Virus record (IMG/VR): IMGVR_UViG_3300017772_004338
Coordinates: 1-28,270 of that record
DNA length: 28,270 nucleotides
Source: a virus
Reading direction: 5' to 3' (one strand)
In this document: positions 9,372-17,009 of the stretch, piece after piece
Numbering within the stretch: the first letter of the stretch is position 1
How the letters are laid out: every line of letters starts with the position of its first letter
Made by a program: the position numbers and the translations under genes
The notes under the pieces: generated by a model
Database searches by the model: none
The model's input: the letters and a program-made list of their open reading frames with translations, nothing else
What the model was told of the DNA's origin: nothing

Positions 9372-11933
9372 ATGAGTGATACAGAAGACGAATACGGAAC
9401 TCAAAGCGAATATAGTAGCGAAGAAGAAGACGACACTCCCGAACAAATAGCGGAAAAGGAAAAGGCAGAGGCATTAAGGATTGCTAAGGTAAAACAAGAT
9501 AAGATTGATAGGGCAAAGAGAGTAGAGGCAAATAGGATAAAACAAGAGGCAAAAGTTAAAGCACAAGAAGCAGAAGAAAAGCGGAAGAGGGAAGCGTTAA
9601 AAGCGAAGTTAGAAGCGAGAAAAAAGACCAAAGCACAAGGGGATATAGTTAATACTCCCGAATGGACTACTCCCCCAAGTCCGCCCTATGTTTCCATACC
9701 AGCACCCACCTTATACGACCAAGATACACCTAATCCTTATGGAGACCCCGAGTATGAATTAGCAGAACCATACAAACCCGATAATTCCTTTATGGAAGAA
9801 TTGGATAGAAAAGAAGCGGAAATATTAGCGAGAAGACCAAGAACTCCCCCTACATTTGTTTTAGCATTACCACCACAAGCGGACGACCGCACAGCAGAAG
9901 AGATTGCCTATGACGAAGAAGAGGAAGCAGTAAGGAAAATGTATGAAGAAGACGCAGAAGACGACATAGACGATGGTTGGGGAGATTTTGACCCAGACAA
10001 TTTGGTTGGGGATAGGCAAGAAGAGGAAACTCCCGAAGAAGCAAACCTAAGGCAAATAGAGGAATTGGGTGATTTTTTAGTAGAGAGACAAGATAAAAGA
10101 GACGCCAAAGCACAAGCGGGATTAGATAAGGTAAATGCTATGGTAGGGAGACCGAGTGTTAAATTTACAGACCAAGGGCAATTTACTATGGACGCATTAG
10201 ACGCTAATGACGAGTTTAGAGGGTTAATAGAAGGGGCATTAGAAACTCCGCAAAGTAAGGCAGAAGAAGCACAAAGATTAGCGGACGAAGCAGAACAAAA
10301 GCGGATACAAAGAATATTCTATGCTAAGGGAAACATTCCCGATTACCCTTGGACGGAAGCACAAGCGAAAATGTATTTACCCAAGACCGCTATTGAAGGA
10401 GAACCAAGTAAAGCAACTGAAAGAGCGAGAAACGAAGAAGACGCTAAGTTTGCTGAAAAATATGGAGAATATGACCCTAATGCTAATGCGGGAGTTGATA
10501 AGTATTCCGCCTTTGCTGAGGAAAGTAGCGACGACGAAAGTTTAGAGGACGTCCCCTTTGAAGAAAGGCGTGAGATTTTGAATAGAATGGGAAATGAATT
10601 CTATGGTGGTAGGGAAGAGACCTTAGAGTTAGTAGAACCTTTACCTTGGGAAGAAAATCCACGAGTATTGGAAAATTACTCTAATCAAATGGCGAGAAAA
10701 ATAGCGGAACAAAAAGCACAATTAGAGGCATTAACCTTAGCAACTCCTTACAACATACAACCAATCCAAGACGACGAAGGTCAAGAAAGTAGCGACGGGT
10801 TAATAACGGACGACGAAGGGGACGCAGAAGAGGCAGAGCGAGAACGAGTAAGGCAATTAGTAGCGAACGCTCCCGCTATTAGACCCGATTTAGAAGCGAC
10901 TGCGAAAATGGGAGCGGGTAAGCACGGCAAAAAGGCACAGCGGATTATATTCCCCCAAATGCCTAAATCAGCATACGAATTTACAACTGAGGGAAAATCT
11001 TATGGAGAAGACACTAAATCATTCTTAGAGCAACAAAGGGACGCTATGTTAAAAATGAGGACACCAAGCGGACAACAATTTACCTCTATGTTTCCTAAGG
11101 ATAGTGCGGGAAATACCATACCCGACGATAAGATATTACCTTGGATACAAAGCGAAGACGCAATTAAGGCAAAGATTAAGGCAGACGAAAGGAAACAAGC
11201 AAACATAGACCAAAGGCAGAAAGACTATGAGGAAGATAAAGAGACTTATTTAACGGATAAAAAATTATTCACTAAAAAAGTTAAGGCAAAAAGATTAGCG
11301 GAAGAAAAGGAAGATTATACTAACACACCCGCCTTTTTCAAATCCTTTAATTTTAGGAAGAAGAAAAAGAAACCCAAACCCAAAGCAAGTCCCCCACCAA
11401 GTCCCCAACCAAGTCCTCCACCAAGTCCTAAACCAAGACCTACACCAGCACCAAGGAAACCTAAACCAAAAACACCACAACCAACCCCTACTCCTAAACC
11501 AAGACCACGCCCAAGACCCGCAAGTGTTAAAAAGGTAAAGAAGAAGTTAGTTCCCGTTAGACAAGCACCAGCACCTCCCAAACCAACTCCCAAACCGAGA
11601 CCGAGACCAAGACCCGCACCCCAACCACAACCACAAGGGCAAAAGAAAAGGGCAACTCGTAGCGATAAAGGACAGCACCATAAGTGGAGCGATGGTAGGG
11701 AAAACACCGCTACTTATAAGCGGAATAAAGCAAAGGGAGTAGATTGGAGTGCCGTTAGGTGTCGTGCTTCTACTTGTTGGGAAGTAGGGGATAGAAAGAC
11801 AGACGCTAAGGGTAAAGGTGCTTTCAAGAAAAATGAAAGTAGCGGAGAATATGTAAAACAACTAAGGCAAAAACCAAAGAAGAAGAAGAAGAAGAAAGAA
11901 GAGGAAAGAAGGGAAGAAGACGGGTGGTTTTAA
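9372..11933 (+). CDS. Highly charged, proline-rich virion or core protein (853 aa)
   Basis: No family is recognised. The first 280 residues are rich in E, K, A and R with long predicted helices, including a KAKVQEAEEKRKREALKAK-like coiled-coil stretch. The middle is acidic. Residues about 662-762 form a lysine/proline-rich low-complexity segment with repeated PSPPPSP, PKPRPRP and PTPKP units. A compact C-terminal block (about 765-830) contains HHKWSDGRENTATYKRNKAKGVDW and a cysteine pair (RCRASTCWEVG), and may be a small folded domain. The protein ends in a run of seven lysines and a charged tail. A basic PxP segment with polylysine suggests contact with DNA or with the inner capsid surface. 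The stop codon overlaps that of the reverse-strand gene at 11930 by 4 bases (TTAA shared), so the two genes converge tail to tail. Confidence 0.75.
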   Translation: MSDTEDEYGTQSEYSSEEEDDTPEQIAEKEKAEALRIAKVKQDKIDRAKRVEANRIKQEAKVKAQEAEEKRKREALKAKLEARKKTKAQGDIVNTPEWTTPPSPPYVSIPAPTLYDQDTPNPYGDPEYELAEPYKPDNSFMEELDRKEAEILARRPRTPPTFVLALPPQADDRTAEEIAYDEEEEAVRKMYEEDAEDDIDDGWGDFDPDNLVGDRQEEETPEEANLRQIEELGDFLVERQDKRDAKAQAGLDKVNAMVGRPSVKFTDQGQFTMDALDANDEFRGLIEGALETPQSKAEEAQRLADEAEQKRIQRIFYAKGNIPDYPWTEAQAKMYLPKTAIEGEPSKATERARNEEDAKFAEKYGEYDPNANAGVDKYSAFAEESSDDESLEDVPFEERREILNRMGNEFYGGREETLELVEPLPWEENPRVLENYSNQMARKIAEQKAQLEALTLATPYNIQPIQDDEGQESSDGLITDDEGDAEEAERERVRQLVANAPAIRPDLEATAKMGAGKHGKKAQRIIFPQMPKSAYEFTTEGKSYGEDTKSFLEQQRDAMLKMRTPSGQQFTSMFPKDSAGNTIPDDKILPWIQSEDAIKAKIKADERKQANIDQRQKDYEEDKETYLTDKKLFTKKVKAKRLAEEKEDYTNTPAFFKSFNFRKKKKKPKPKASPPPSPQPSPPPSPKPRPTPAPRKPKPKTPQPTPTPKPRPRPRPASVKKVKKKLVPVRQAPAPPKPTPKPRPRPRPAPQPQPQGQKKRATRSDKGQHHKWSDGRENTATYKRNKAKGVDWSAVRCRASTCWEVGDRKTDAKGKGAFKKNESSGEYVKQLRQKPKKKKKKKEEERREEDGWF

Positions 11934-12211
11934 AGTTTAGTCCAACTATCCAATTCGGCATAAGATTTCATTTTGATTTTCCCGTGCTTAGGGGGTTTCT
12001 TTTCCTTATCACCCATAGCGACTTTCTTGCCGAACTTAAACCCAAAGTCTATAATTTTCTTAGGGGCGGGATACTTCCTATGGTTTTGTTTTTCCTTTAA
12101 ATTTTTCAACTTCTTAAATTGCGTGTAGATAGGGTCTTGCCCGTCCTTAAATTGCCTATTACAGAAACAAGTGTGCTTAGGGAGTTTGTGAGATTTATTT
12201 TCGTAATCCAT
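11930..12211 (-). CDS. Small basic protein, reverse strand (93 aa)
   Basis: Function unknown. It is a lysine-rich protein (pI clearly basic) with a CFC pair near the N-terminus (HTCFCNRQF) and a repeated KK-rich pattern (APKKIIDFGFKFGKKVAMGDKEKKPPKHGK). It is accepted as a real gene for two reasons. Its ATG is abutted by TTCTCTTATTATACTAT, a near mirror image of the element before the forward gene at 12253. It also fills the interval exactly between the convergent stop at 11933 and the shared promoter. Being the only reversed gene in the structural region, it may be controlled separately from its neighbours, although the promoter element is of the same class. Confidence 0.75.
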   Translation of the reverse strand: MDYENKSHKLPKHTCFCNRQFKDGQDPIYTQFKKLKNLKEKQNHRKYPAPKKIIDFGFKFGKKVAMGDKEKKPPKHGKIKMKSYAELDSWTKL

Positions 12212-12252
12212 ATAGTATAATAAGAGAAAATATTTTCTTATTATATACTATA
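12212..12252. promoter_or_regulatory. Symmetric bidirectional promoter
   Basis: The 41 bases between two divergent ATGs form an interrupted inverted repeat. ATAGTATAATAAGAGAAAA on one arm mirrors TTTTCTTATTATATACTAT on the other with small gaps. Each arm reads as T-rich stretch, TTATTATA, CTATA, ATG in its own direction. There is no room for separate promoters, so one site must fire both ways. It could also fold as a hairpin. Confidence 0.8.
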
Positions 12253-12756
12253 ATGTCCTTTAACAATCACGCTGGAATTACTCACCCTCAAACCCTCTTA
12301 CTTGCCTCTAATGATATTAACGGAGGCACTCCACATAGACACCTTACTATTGATAGTAATGGTAGATTATCAGTTAAAACACATTACGGGGCAACTATCG
12401 CTAATCAATTAACCCCGTCATATGAAGATACAGATTTAGACGTGAGTGCCTTAGGGGCGGTAGGGACTGCTTCCGCTTCTATTGATATGAATGGTAAGAG
12501 ACACCTTGCCTTAATGATTTCCCAAACCGCTACGGGAGGAAGCGGAGCATTAACTAATATTGCTTTGGAATTTTCGTTAGATAATACAACTTGGTTTAGG
12601 TCTTCTCAAATGATAGTATTAACCGAAGTATCGGCGGGGTCTTACACTCTTCACCACAAGATAGAGCAAGTATCCGCTCGGTATGTCCGCTTAGTTATTA
12701 TAGGTATTACAGCGAACCCTTCCGCTACTACGTGCTCCTTTTCACGCTCTTTATAA
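12253..12756 (+). CDS. Small beta-rich virion protein candidate (167 aa)
   Basis: No named family is recognised. The chain looks like a single beta-sandwich: the N-terminal part carries THPQTLLLAS and HRHLTIDSNGRLSV. The second half (about 85-167) has alternating strands MNGKRHLALMISQT, IALEFSLDNTTWF, SYTLHHKIEQ and ARYVRLVIIG. The motif pattern -LEFSLDNTTWF...ARYVRLVI- recalls discoidin-like or fibre-head sandwiches in phage and virus surface proteins. It has no cysteine-rich or basic region that would suggest DNA binding. It sits next to another virion-type gene and carries the shared promoter element. A penton-like single jelly roll or a fibre head are both possible; neither can be shown here. 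Confidence 0.7.
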   Translation: MSFNNHAGITHPQTLLLASNDINGGTPHRHLTIDSNGRLSVKTHYGATIANQLTPSYEDTDLDVSALGAVGTASASIDMNGKRHLALMISQTATGGSGALTNIALEFSLDNTTWFRSSQMIVLTEVSAGSYTLHHKIEQVSARYVRLVIIGITANPSATTCSFSRSL

Positions 12757-12759
12757 TCA

Positions 12760-12783
12760 TTTTTTTTCTTTGTTTATACTATA
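12760..12783 (+). promoter_or_regulatory. T-run plus TTTATACTATA promoter element
   Basis: A run of eight T, then CTTTGTTTATACTATA, touches the ATG at 12784. This is the same T-run, CTTT and TATA arrangement as before the capsid genes. Confidence 0.7.
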
Positions 12784-13539
12784 ATGTTGATTGAACTAAA
12801 ATCGTCCGCTACTGACCCTATGAATACTCCCTCACGAATGCTCCAACGTTTTAAGGAGACGCTCATACTTAAACCAAATTCTCGTGTTGCCTTACAATCC
12901 GCCCTTATAACAACTAACGGAGAAAGTTATGCCGTGCTTACGGGAGATTGGTTAGATAATGCCGACGCAACTCACGCTACTTCTACCATTACTTTTACGA
13001 ATGTTGGGGCAAATGCCTATTGGAAATATAAGAATACTACTGAATGGTGGCGACCCTCTACTGGGAACGTGTGGTTAATTTTTGAAAGCGAACCCGTTAA
13101 TTTTACTACACCCCCTACAAGAACCGCTACTATGAATATAGCGACTAACACAATTACCATACAGACAAACGGAAATTTTCTCACACGTGAGGGAAGTTTA
13201 ACACGCAAATACCTTAAAAACCACGTAGAGCACACATTAGACGATGCGACTATACTTGTGAATTTAACTAACTTCCCTATTAACTCCCGTAATACACAAG
13301 GGAATACAGATAATCACATAGCGACTATCCCTCGCCTACTTGACCTTAATGATACGACAGACGAACAACAATTCTACGAACCATTTAATCCTACCGCCCA
13401 TAGTTTAGATAATGAGGCAGACCTTAACTTGAACTTCATAGAATTAGAACTTCTTAACAGCGACGGCACACAACGCACAGATTTAATACACCCTACACAG
13501 ATTACATTAAGGATTACTAACGAAATCTCCTCTAACTAA
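12784..13539 (+). CDS. Minor virion protein of polinton-like virus type (251 aa)
   Basis: The N-terminus reads MLIELKSSATDP, followed by RMLQRFKETLILKPNSRVALQSALI (residues about 18-42). The pattern F..-(T/P)-L.L.PNS.VAL.SA is one I associate with a recurring minor virion protein of polinton-like viruses and virophages, of unproven function. The rest is beta-rich with many T and N residues, and the C-terminal strand LNLNFIELELLNSDG...THITLRIT-type closes the domain (actual ending QITLRITNEISSN). No catalytic motif is visible. The opening pattern also resembles the N-terminus of the 1845-residue protein at 3804, so the two may share a capsid-anchoring strand. Virion function is inferred. Confidence 0.7.
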   Translation: MLIELKSSATDPMNTPSRMLQRFKETLILKPNSRVALQSALITTNGESYAVLTGDWLDNADATHATSTITFTNVGANAYWKYKNTTEWWRPSTGNVWLIFESEPVNFTTPPTRTATMNIATNTITIQTNGNFLTREGSLTRKYLKNHVEHTLDDATILVNLTNFPINSRNTQGNTDNHIATIPRLLDLNDTTDEQQFYEPFNPTAHSLDNEADLNLNFIELELLNSDGTQRTDLIHPTQITLRITNEISSN

Positions 13540-13548
13540 CGTTTTTTC

Positions 13549-13588
13549 ACATATGTATATTTTCTCTAATTTTTTTCTATACATATGT
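13549..13588. repeat. Perfect 11-bp inverted repeat in intergenic gap
   Basis: ACATATGTATA at 13549-13559 is the exact reverse complement of TATACATATGT at 13578-13588, with an 18-base T-rich spacer. It begins ten bases after the stop at 13539 and ends just before the promoter core of the next gene. In mimivirus-like systems such hairpins mark transcript 3' ends; the same role here is inference. Confidence 0.75.
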
Positions 13589-13594
13589 TATAAT
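13570..13594 (+). promoter_or_regulatory. T-run promoter element that fixes the start of the next gene
   Basis: A seven-T run, then CTATACATATGTTATAAT, touches the ATG at 13595. The in-frame ATG at 13553 lies upstream of this element and inside the hairpin arm, so 13595 is the better start. Confidence 0.65.
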
Positions 13595-14254
13595 ATGAGT
13601 AGAATGCCTAAGTTGTCTATGGAAATTGAACCCGTTGAGGAACAAGGACTTCCCGTTGATAGTTATTTACAGAAACCTACCCTACCGAGTAGCAAAGAAA
13701 AACCCCCTAAGAAGAAGCGTGTTATGAGTGAAAAGCAATTAGCAAATCTCGCTAAGGCACGGGAAAAATCCGCCTTAAATCGTAAATTAAAAAAAGAACA
13801 AAAAGTAGCGGAAAAAGAAGCACTTAAAGAACAAAAGAAACTCGCTAAAAAAAAGGGAAAAACCCCTATCGCATCTACTACCGAACTTGAACCAGTAGAG
13901 GAAGAAGAGTATGTGGAAGAAGAAGTAAAAGACTATGGGACACAAAACGACTATGCCGATAGTGGTGATACGGGAATTGATTATGAATTTATTATGAGTA
14001 ATGTCTATGGTATGTTAAAGGAAGACGCCCATAGAGAACGAGAGGAGAAACTCGCTAAACAGAAAGCGGAAGAGGAATATATCTTAAAGAAGAATGCTTA
14101 TGACGAAACTATTAGGGCAGACGAAAGGGCACGACTTAAAGGAGTTGTAGAGGAAAAACAGAAACATAAAAAGACAATATCCCCTATGGTTAATGGGACT
14201 GATTGGGATAGTTGTTTCCAACCAAGAGGAAGAGGTGGCGATAATTTCTTCTAA
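13595..14254 (+). CDS. Charged coiled-coil protein with SEKQLANLAKAREK motif (219 aa)
   Basis: Function unknown. After a short acidic lead comes a basic segment PPKKKRVMSEKQLANLAKAREKSALNRK (about residues 38-65). Its first part is a classical-looking nuclear localisation signal, and SEKQLANLAKAREKA-type helices recur in proteins of giant viruses and polinton-like viruses. Two long helical charged stretches follow (about 65-85 and 145-195), separated by an acidic loop. The protein ends in GTDWDSCFQPRGRGGDNFF, a short aromatic tail that may dock to a capsid protein. The start at 13595 is preferred over 13553 because the promoter element abuts it. It sits immediately before the packaging ATPase. 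Confidence 0.75.
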   Translation: MSRMPKLSMEIEPVEEQGLPVDSYLQKPTLPSSKEKPPKKKRVMSEKQLANLAKAREKSALNRKLKKEQKVAEKEALKEQKKLAKKKGKTPIASTTELEPVEEEEYVEEEVKDYGTQNDYADSGDTGIDYEFIMSNVYGMLKEDAHREREEKLAKQKAEEEYILKKNAYDETIRADERARLKGVVEEKQKHKKTISPMVNGTDWDSCFQPRGRGGDNFF

Positions 14255-14260
14255 ATAATA

Positions 14261-14280
14261 TCTATGTTATATGTAATAGT
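14261..14280 (+). promoter_or_regulatory. Start-abutting promoter element of the packaging ATPase gene
   Basis: TCTATGTTATATGTAATAGT touches the ATG at 14281 and shares the TAATAGT core with the capsid-gene promoters. Confidence 0.55.
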
Positions 14281-15297
14281 ATGCCCCATAAGAATAAATA
14301 CGGACACGAAGAACCGAGTAGTAGCGAAGGTGAAAGCGAAGACGAAAAAGAGGTAGTAGAGGAAAAAGATAAAGGTGATATGGATATGACTATATATCCC
14401 ATTAAGGAAGACCCCACAAAACCTACTTATCGGGAGGTAGGAGAACCATTACTAAAACCACCATTTACTTATGCCTTTGTTGGTTTTCGGGGGAGTTCTA
14501 AGACCACTACCCTTATGAATTTGATTTTACGCCCCTACCCTTTCTATGGGGCAAGTGATAAGATAAGCGAAGACGACCCTAACTCTAAACCCGTCTTTGA
14601 TAATATATTCGTTATATCCCCTACTATTGGATTAGACAGCACGTCCAAACCGCTACTGAAAGTAGTGCCTCCCGAGAACATATTTACCGATTACAGCGAC
14701 GCTATGGTAGACCAGATTTTAGCGTATCAAAAAGCACAAGAACCTCCAAGGGAAAAGACCTTAATCATATGCGACGATATTTTGGGATTGGGTGGTAAGG
14801 GATTATCCCCTACAAGTAAGATATATAGATTACCAGCGGTGCTAAGGCATTACGATTGCTCTATATGTTATTTAGTCCAACTCCTTAGAGGTAATGGTTC
14901 ATTACCGCCCATAACGAGAAATAATATTGAGGGGTGGTTCTTATACAAAAATCCCAATAGTAGGGAGATTGAAAAAATGGGAGAGGAGTTCGGTTCGTTT
15001 GGTGGTAAGGAAAACTTCTACCGATTGTTTCGGGACGCAGTAATGGAAAAACCTTACTCATTCTTATTCTTAGATAGTAGAAAATATTTAGCGTATAATA
15101 ACCTAACCGAACATATGTGGAGTAAGTATAATGAAGACGGGACTTTTGCCCCGCTTTATAGAGCGGACGAAGGAGATATTAATTTGGACGTTATTGACCC
15201 TTCTGCTAATCAAGGTAAAGGAAAAGAAACGGAAAAAAAATCTTTGACTAATGTAAATGCCGACACCGACAAACAAAGCACTTTACGCAAAAAGTAG
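14281..15297 (+). CDS. A32-like genome-packaging ATPase (338 aa)
   Basis: This is the motor expected to pump viral DNA into the preformed capsid. It belongs to the FtsK/HerA-type ATPases found in poxviruses (A32), other giant viruses, virophages and polintons. An acidic N-terminal tail of about 50 residues precedes the core. Walker A is GFRGSSKT (G68-T75), preceded by the hydrophobic strand FTYAFV. Walker B is TLIICDDI (D165, D166). Further along, AVLRHYDCSICYLVQLLRG with its glutamine (about 195-213) fits the sensor region. The family's usual length is about 250-300 residues, so this is slightly extended at both ends. The 3' end overlaps the next gene by 41 bases in another frame and also carries that gene's promoter-like element. 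Confidence 0.92.
   Translation: MPHKNKYGHEEPSSSEGESEDEKEVVEEKDKGDMDMTIYPIKEDPTKPTYREVGEPLLKPPFTYAFVGFRGSSKTTTLMNLILRPYPFYGASDKISEDDPNSKPVFDNIFVISPTIGLDSTSKPLLKVVPPENIFTDYSDAMVDQILAYQKAQEPPREKTLIICDDILGLGGKGLSPTSKIYRLPAVLRHYDCSICYLVQLLRGNGSLPPITRNNIEGWFLYKNPNSREIEKMGEEFGSFGGKENFYRLFRDAVMEKPYSFLFLDSRKYLAYNNLTEHMWSKYNEDGTFAPLYRADEGDINLDVIDPSANQGKGKETEKKSLTNVNADTDKQSTLRKK
15241..15256 (+). promoter_or_regulatory. Promoter-like element inside the ATPase gene
   Basis: TCTTTGACTAATGTAA lies within the ATPase reading frame and touches the ATG at 15257. It aligns with TCTTTACTAATAGTATAA before the capsid genes, and an eight-A run precedes it in place of the T-run. Confidence 0.55.
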
Positions 15298-15601
15298 GGC
15301 AAAATACGCCCATATGAAACATAGTGCCTATAAATCTTCCTTAGTTGTTAAGGACTATAAATCTAAGGGAGGGGGTTATAGTGGCGATAAGTCTAAGGGA
15401 GGACTAACGAGGTGGCATAAGGAAAAATGGCGAAACCAAAGAGGGGGAGAAGGTTATAAAAAGAAAGGGGATATTTACAGACCAACTAAAAGAGTATCCG
15501 CTAAAACACCCGCTACTCACGGCGAATTAACTAAGGCACAGAAGACTAAGGCGATGCGAGAGAAAAAGACTACGGGAAAAGTTAAGAAATTCAAAAAATA
15601 A
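15257..15601 (+). CDS. DUF5872-like small basic protein (114 aa)
   Basis: I recognise this as the DUF5872 type found in giant viruses and polinton-like viruses. The features are MPTPTNKALY at the start, KHSAYKSSLVVKDYK (about 21-35), GGYSGDKSKGGLTRWHKEKW (about 39-58), NQRGGEGYKKKGDIYRPTKRV, and a final TGKVKKFKK. The molecular function is unknown; the strong positive charge suggests DNA or RNA binding, possibly packaged in the virion. The start at 15257 is supported by the family's usual MPTP opening even though it lies 41 bases inside the ATPase gene. No cysteines or catalytic triads are visible. The neighbouring DUF5754-like gene is also a small basic protein, and both may be core components. 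Confidence 0.85.
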   Translation: MPTPTNKALYAKSRAKYAHMKHSAYKSSLVVKDYKSKGGGYSGDKSKGGLTRWHKEKWRNQRGGEGYKKKGDIYRPTKRVSAKTPATHGELTKAQKTKAMREKKTTGKVKKFKK

Positions 15602-15618
15602 TCTCCGCTAATATTATA
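15601..15618 (+). promoter_or_regulatory. Second-type promoter element (TCTCCGCTAATATTATA)
   Basis: ATCTCCGCTAATATTATA touches the ATG at 15619. The same CTCCGCTAAT word precedes the genes at 19260 and 19599; all three encode small lysine-rich proteins. Confidence 0.7.
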
Positions 15619-15891
15619 ATGGATAAGAAGAAGAAAGACACTAAACCGCTATATAAACCTATGAAATCTACCCGTAAGGGAAAGAAGGGAATGGTTTATG
15701 TAATGAAGAATGGGAGTAAGAGGTTAATACACTTTGGGGATAGTTCTATGAGTGATATGACGAAGCACAAAGACCCAGCACGACAAAAGTCTTATCTTGC
15801 CCGTAGTGGTGGTATAAGGAATAAGGCGGGGAAACTAACGAAGAATGATAAGAACTCCGCTAATTATTGGAGTAGGAAAGTAAATTGGTGA
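15619..15891 (+). CDS. DUF5754-like small basic protein (90 aa)
   Basis: The pattern GMVYVMKNGSKRLIHFGDS (about 24-42), then KHKDPARQKSYLARSGGIRNKAGKLTKNDKNSANYWSRKV, is one I recognise from a small domain (DUF5754 type) shared by phages, giant viruses and polinton-like viruses. Its function is not known. The KHKD...RKSYLARS...NSANYWS signature is complete, so the gene is intact. It has a basic N-terminal tail of about 20 residues and no membrane segment. The gene begins 17 bases after the preceding stop and uses the CTCCGCTAAT-type promoter, which links it to the two other lysine-rich genes downstream. Confidence 0.85.
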   Translation: MDKKKKDTKPLYKPMKSTRKGKKGMVYVMKNGSKRLIHFGDSSMSDMTKHKDPARQKSYLARSGGIRNKAGKLTKNDKNSANYWSRKVNW

Positions 15892-15900
15892 ATATTAAAA

Positions 15901-15917
15901 TCTATGGTAATATCATA
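15901..15917 (+). promoter_or_regulatory. Start-abutting A/T promoter element
   Basis: TCTATGGTAATATCATA touches the ATG at 15918. It lies inside the longer open frame that begins at a TTG at 15885, which argues for the start at 15918. Confidence 0.5.
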
Positions 15918-16799
15918 ATGAGTTATTACGATAGATTACAAGGTGCTATGAGTGGAATGGAAAGTAGCGGAAGTTCTCACCTAAATCAGTTAAACGAAGT
16001 AAAGGAAAAAGCACAAGACCAATTTAGCGGAGCGTCGGGGCAAATGTCCGCTATTGCTTCTACTGCTCTTAAAGGCGATTTGAAAATAGCGGGTCGTCAT
16101 ATCGGTATGAAAGAGGGATTGGAGTTAGGGAATAAATACATTATGAAACCCCGTATGGCGAAACTCCAAGCAAAACAGAAATCTATGGACGCAAAGAACA
16201 CGCAAGAACAAGGCAAATTAAGTGGCGAGACTGACGAGATTACCACAAGAGCAGAAGGGCGATTAGGTGTTGATAGTGCTAATGTAGAGGACGCTTACCG
16301 AATGGGGGACGGAAGTATTATGGGAGCAAGTGCGAGACCTTCCGCTACTTCCGCTGGTGGGACGAGGGTTACGACTGAGGGAGACGCAATAGAAGGTAAG
16401 GTAGTTCCCAAAGGTGCTACTGACGTCCACGAAGACGATTTGTTAGGGAAAGATACGGGATTAAAAACTATGGAAGACGACCGATTAGGGGAGATTGCTG
16501 ATACGGCAAAAACCTTAGGCGGTGAAGAAGTAGGGGGTATTATGAGTAAGGTAAGTTCCGCTATGGATTTCCTCGGTCCAATAGGGGAATTAGCGTCGTT
16601 GGGTGTAATGCTTGGAGAGGGAATTAAGACAGCAGTAGAGGCACACAAGAACGCAAAAGACGACGCTGGAAGCGAAACCTCCGCTATACAGACTGGGGCA
16701 CAAGCGGGAATGTATGCTGGTATGAACCGCCCCTCATTTGGAAGTATGGCGTTGCCGTCATTTGATACGAGTAAATCGTCCGCTATGCTTCAACAATAA
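15918..16799 (+). CDS. Minor capsid protein candidate with amphipathic segment (293 aa)
   Basis: No family is assigned. The chain is rich in G, S, A, M and K. It has a helical, polar N-terminal half (RLQGAMSGMESSG, then helices to about 110), a T/G/D-rich middle, and one hydrophobic amphipathic stretch, AMDFLGPIGELASLGVMLGEG, at about residues 215-236. It ends in a flexible M/S/Q-rich tail. A single LGPIGE...LG.-type segment in an otherwise polar protein recalls membrane-active internal proteins such as adenovirus pVI and similar proteins of polinton-like viruses, but the similarity is one of style, not of clear homology. The start is set at 15918 because the promoter element lies directly before it and the upstream frame begins only with a non-standard TTG. 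Confidence 0.7.
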   Translation: MSYYDRLQGAMSGMESSGSSHLNQLNEVKEKAQDQFSGASGQMSAIASTALKGDLKIAGRHIGMKEGLELGNKYIMKPRMAKLQAKQKSMDAKNTQEQGKLSGETDEITTRAEGRLGVDSANVEDAYRMGDGSIMGASARPSATSAGGTRVTTEGDAIEGKVVPKGATDVHEDDLLGKDTGLKTMEDDRLGEIADTAKTLGGEEVGGIMSKVSSAMDFLGPIGELASLGVMLGEGIKTAVEAHKNAKDDAGSETSAIQTGAQAGMYAGMNRPSFGSMALPSFDTSKSSAMLQQ

Positions 16800-16817
16800 T
16801 TTTCTTTACTTATGTAT
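16800..16817 (+). promoter_or_regulatory. Promoter element TTTCTTTACTTATGTAT
   Basis: TTTTCTTTACTTATGTAT touches the ATG at 16818 and nearly matches the element before 17033. The in-frame ATG at 16812 falls inside it and is less likely to be the start. Confidence 0.6.
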
Positions 16818-17009
16818 ATGAATAAGTTTCAATTTGTATTAACTGCCCTAACGAAAGTGTTAGAGTTTATTAAAGGACTATCTTGTAAGGTAGGTATGTG
16901 CTGTGGGAGTAAGTGTAGTAGTGAGTGTAATAATAAGAAAGGCGATATGAAGGATAGGTGGAAAGACGTTAAGGGATTAGACGGAGATAGGGACGATAAA
17001 GACGAATAA
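16818..17009 (+). CDS. Small cysteine-rich protein with hydrophobic N-terminus (63 aa)
   Basis: Function unknown. Residues 1-18 (MNKFQFVLTALTKVLEFI) are hydrophobic and could be a membrane anchor or amphipathic helix. A cluster of five cysteines in about 17 residues follows (CKVGMCCGSKCSSECNN), which may bind a metal or form disulphides. The tail is highly charged (DMKDRWKDVKGLDGDRDDKDE). An alternative start two codons upstream (16812) lies within the promoter element. A membrane-plus-cysteine layout would suit a small virion membrane protein, but nothing confirms it. It is flanked on both sides by the same CTTTACTTAT promoter type, so it is probably expressed with the virion genes. Confidence 0.65.
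   Translation: MNKFQFVLTALTKVLEFIKGLSCKVGMCCGSKCSSECNNKKGDMKDRWKDVKGLDGDRDDKDE

Noticed and set aside
11315-11707. Reverse-strand frame rich in G and L
   Set aside because: It is the antisense of the proline-rich PxP repeat in the 9372 gene; the glycine/leucine runs come from that repeat.
13553-13594. Longer N-terminus for the coiled-coil protein from the ATG at 13553
   Set aside because: This ATG lies in a hairpin arm and upstream of the promoter element; the ATG at 13595 directly follows the element.
15257-15297. Programmed frameshift making an ATPase-DUF5872 fusion
   Set aside because: No slippery heptamer pairs with the overlap clearly, and the second gene has its own family-typical MPTP start and promoter-like element.
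15885-15917. Longer N-terminus for the amphipathic minor capsid candidate
   Set aside because: It starts with TTG and overlaps the stop of the previous gene; the ATG at 15918 is abutted by the A/T element.
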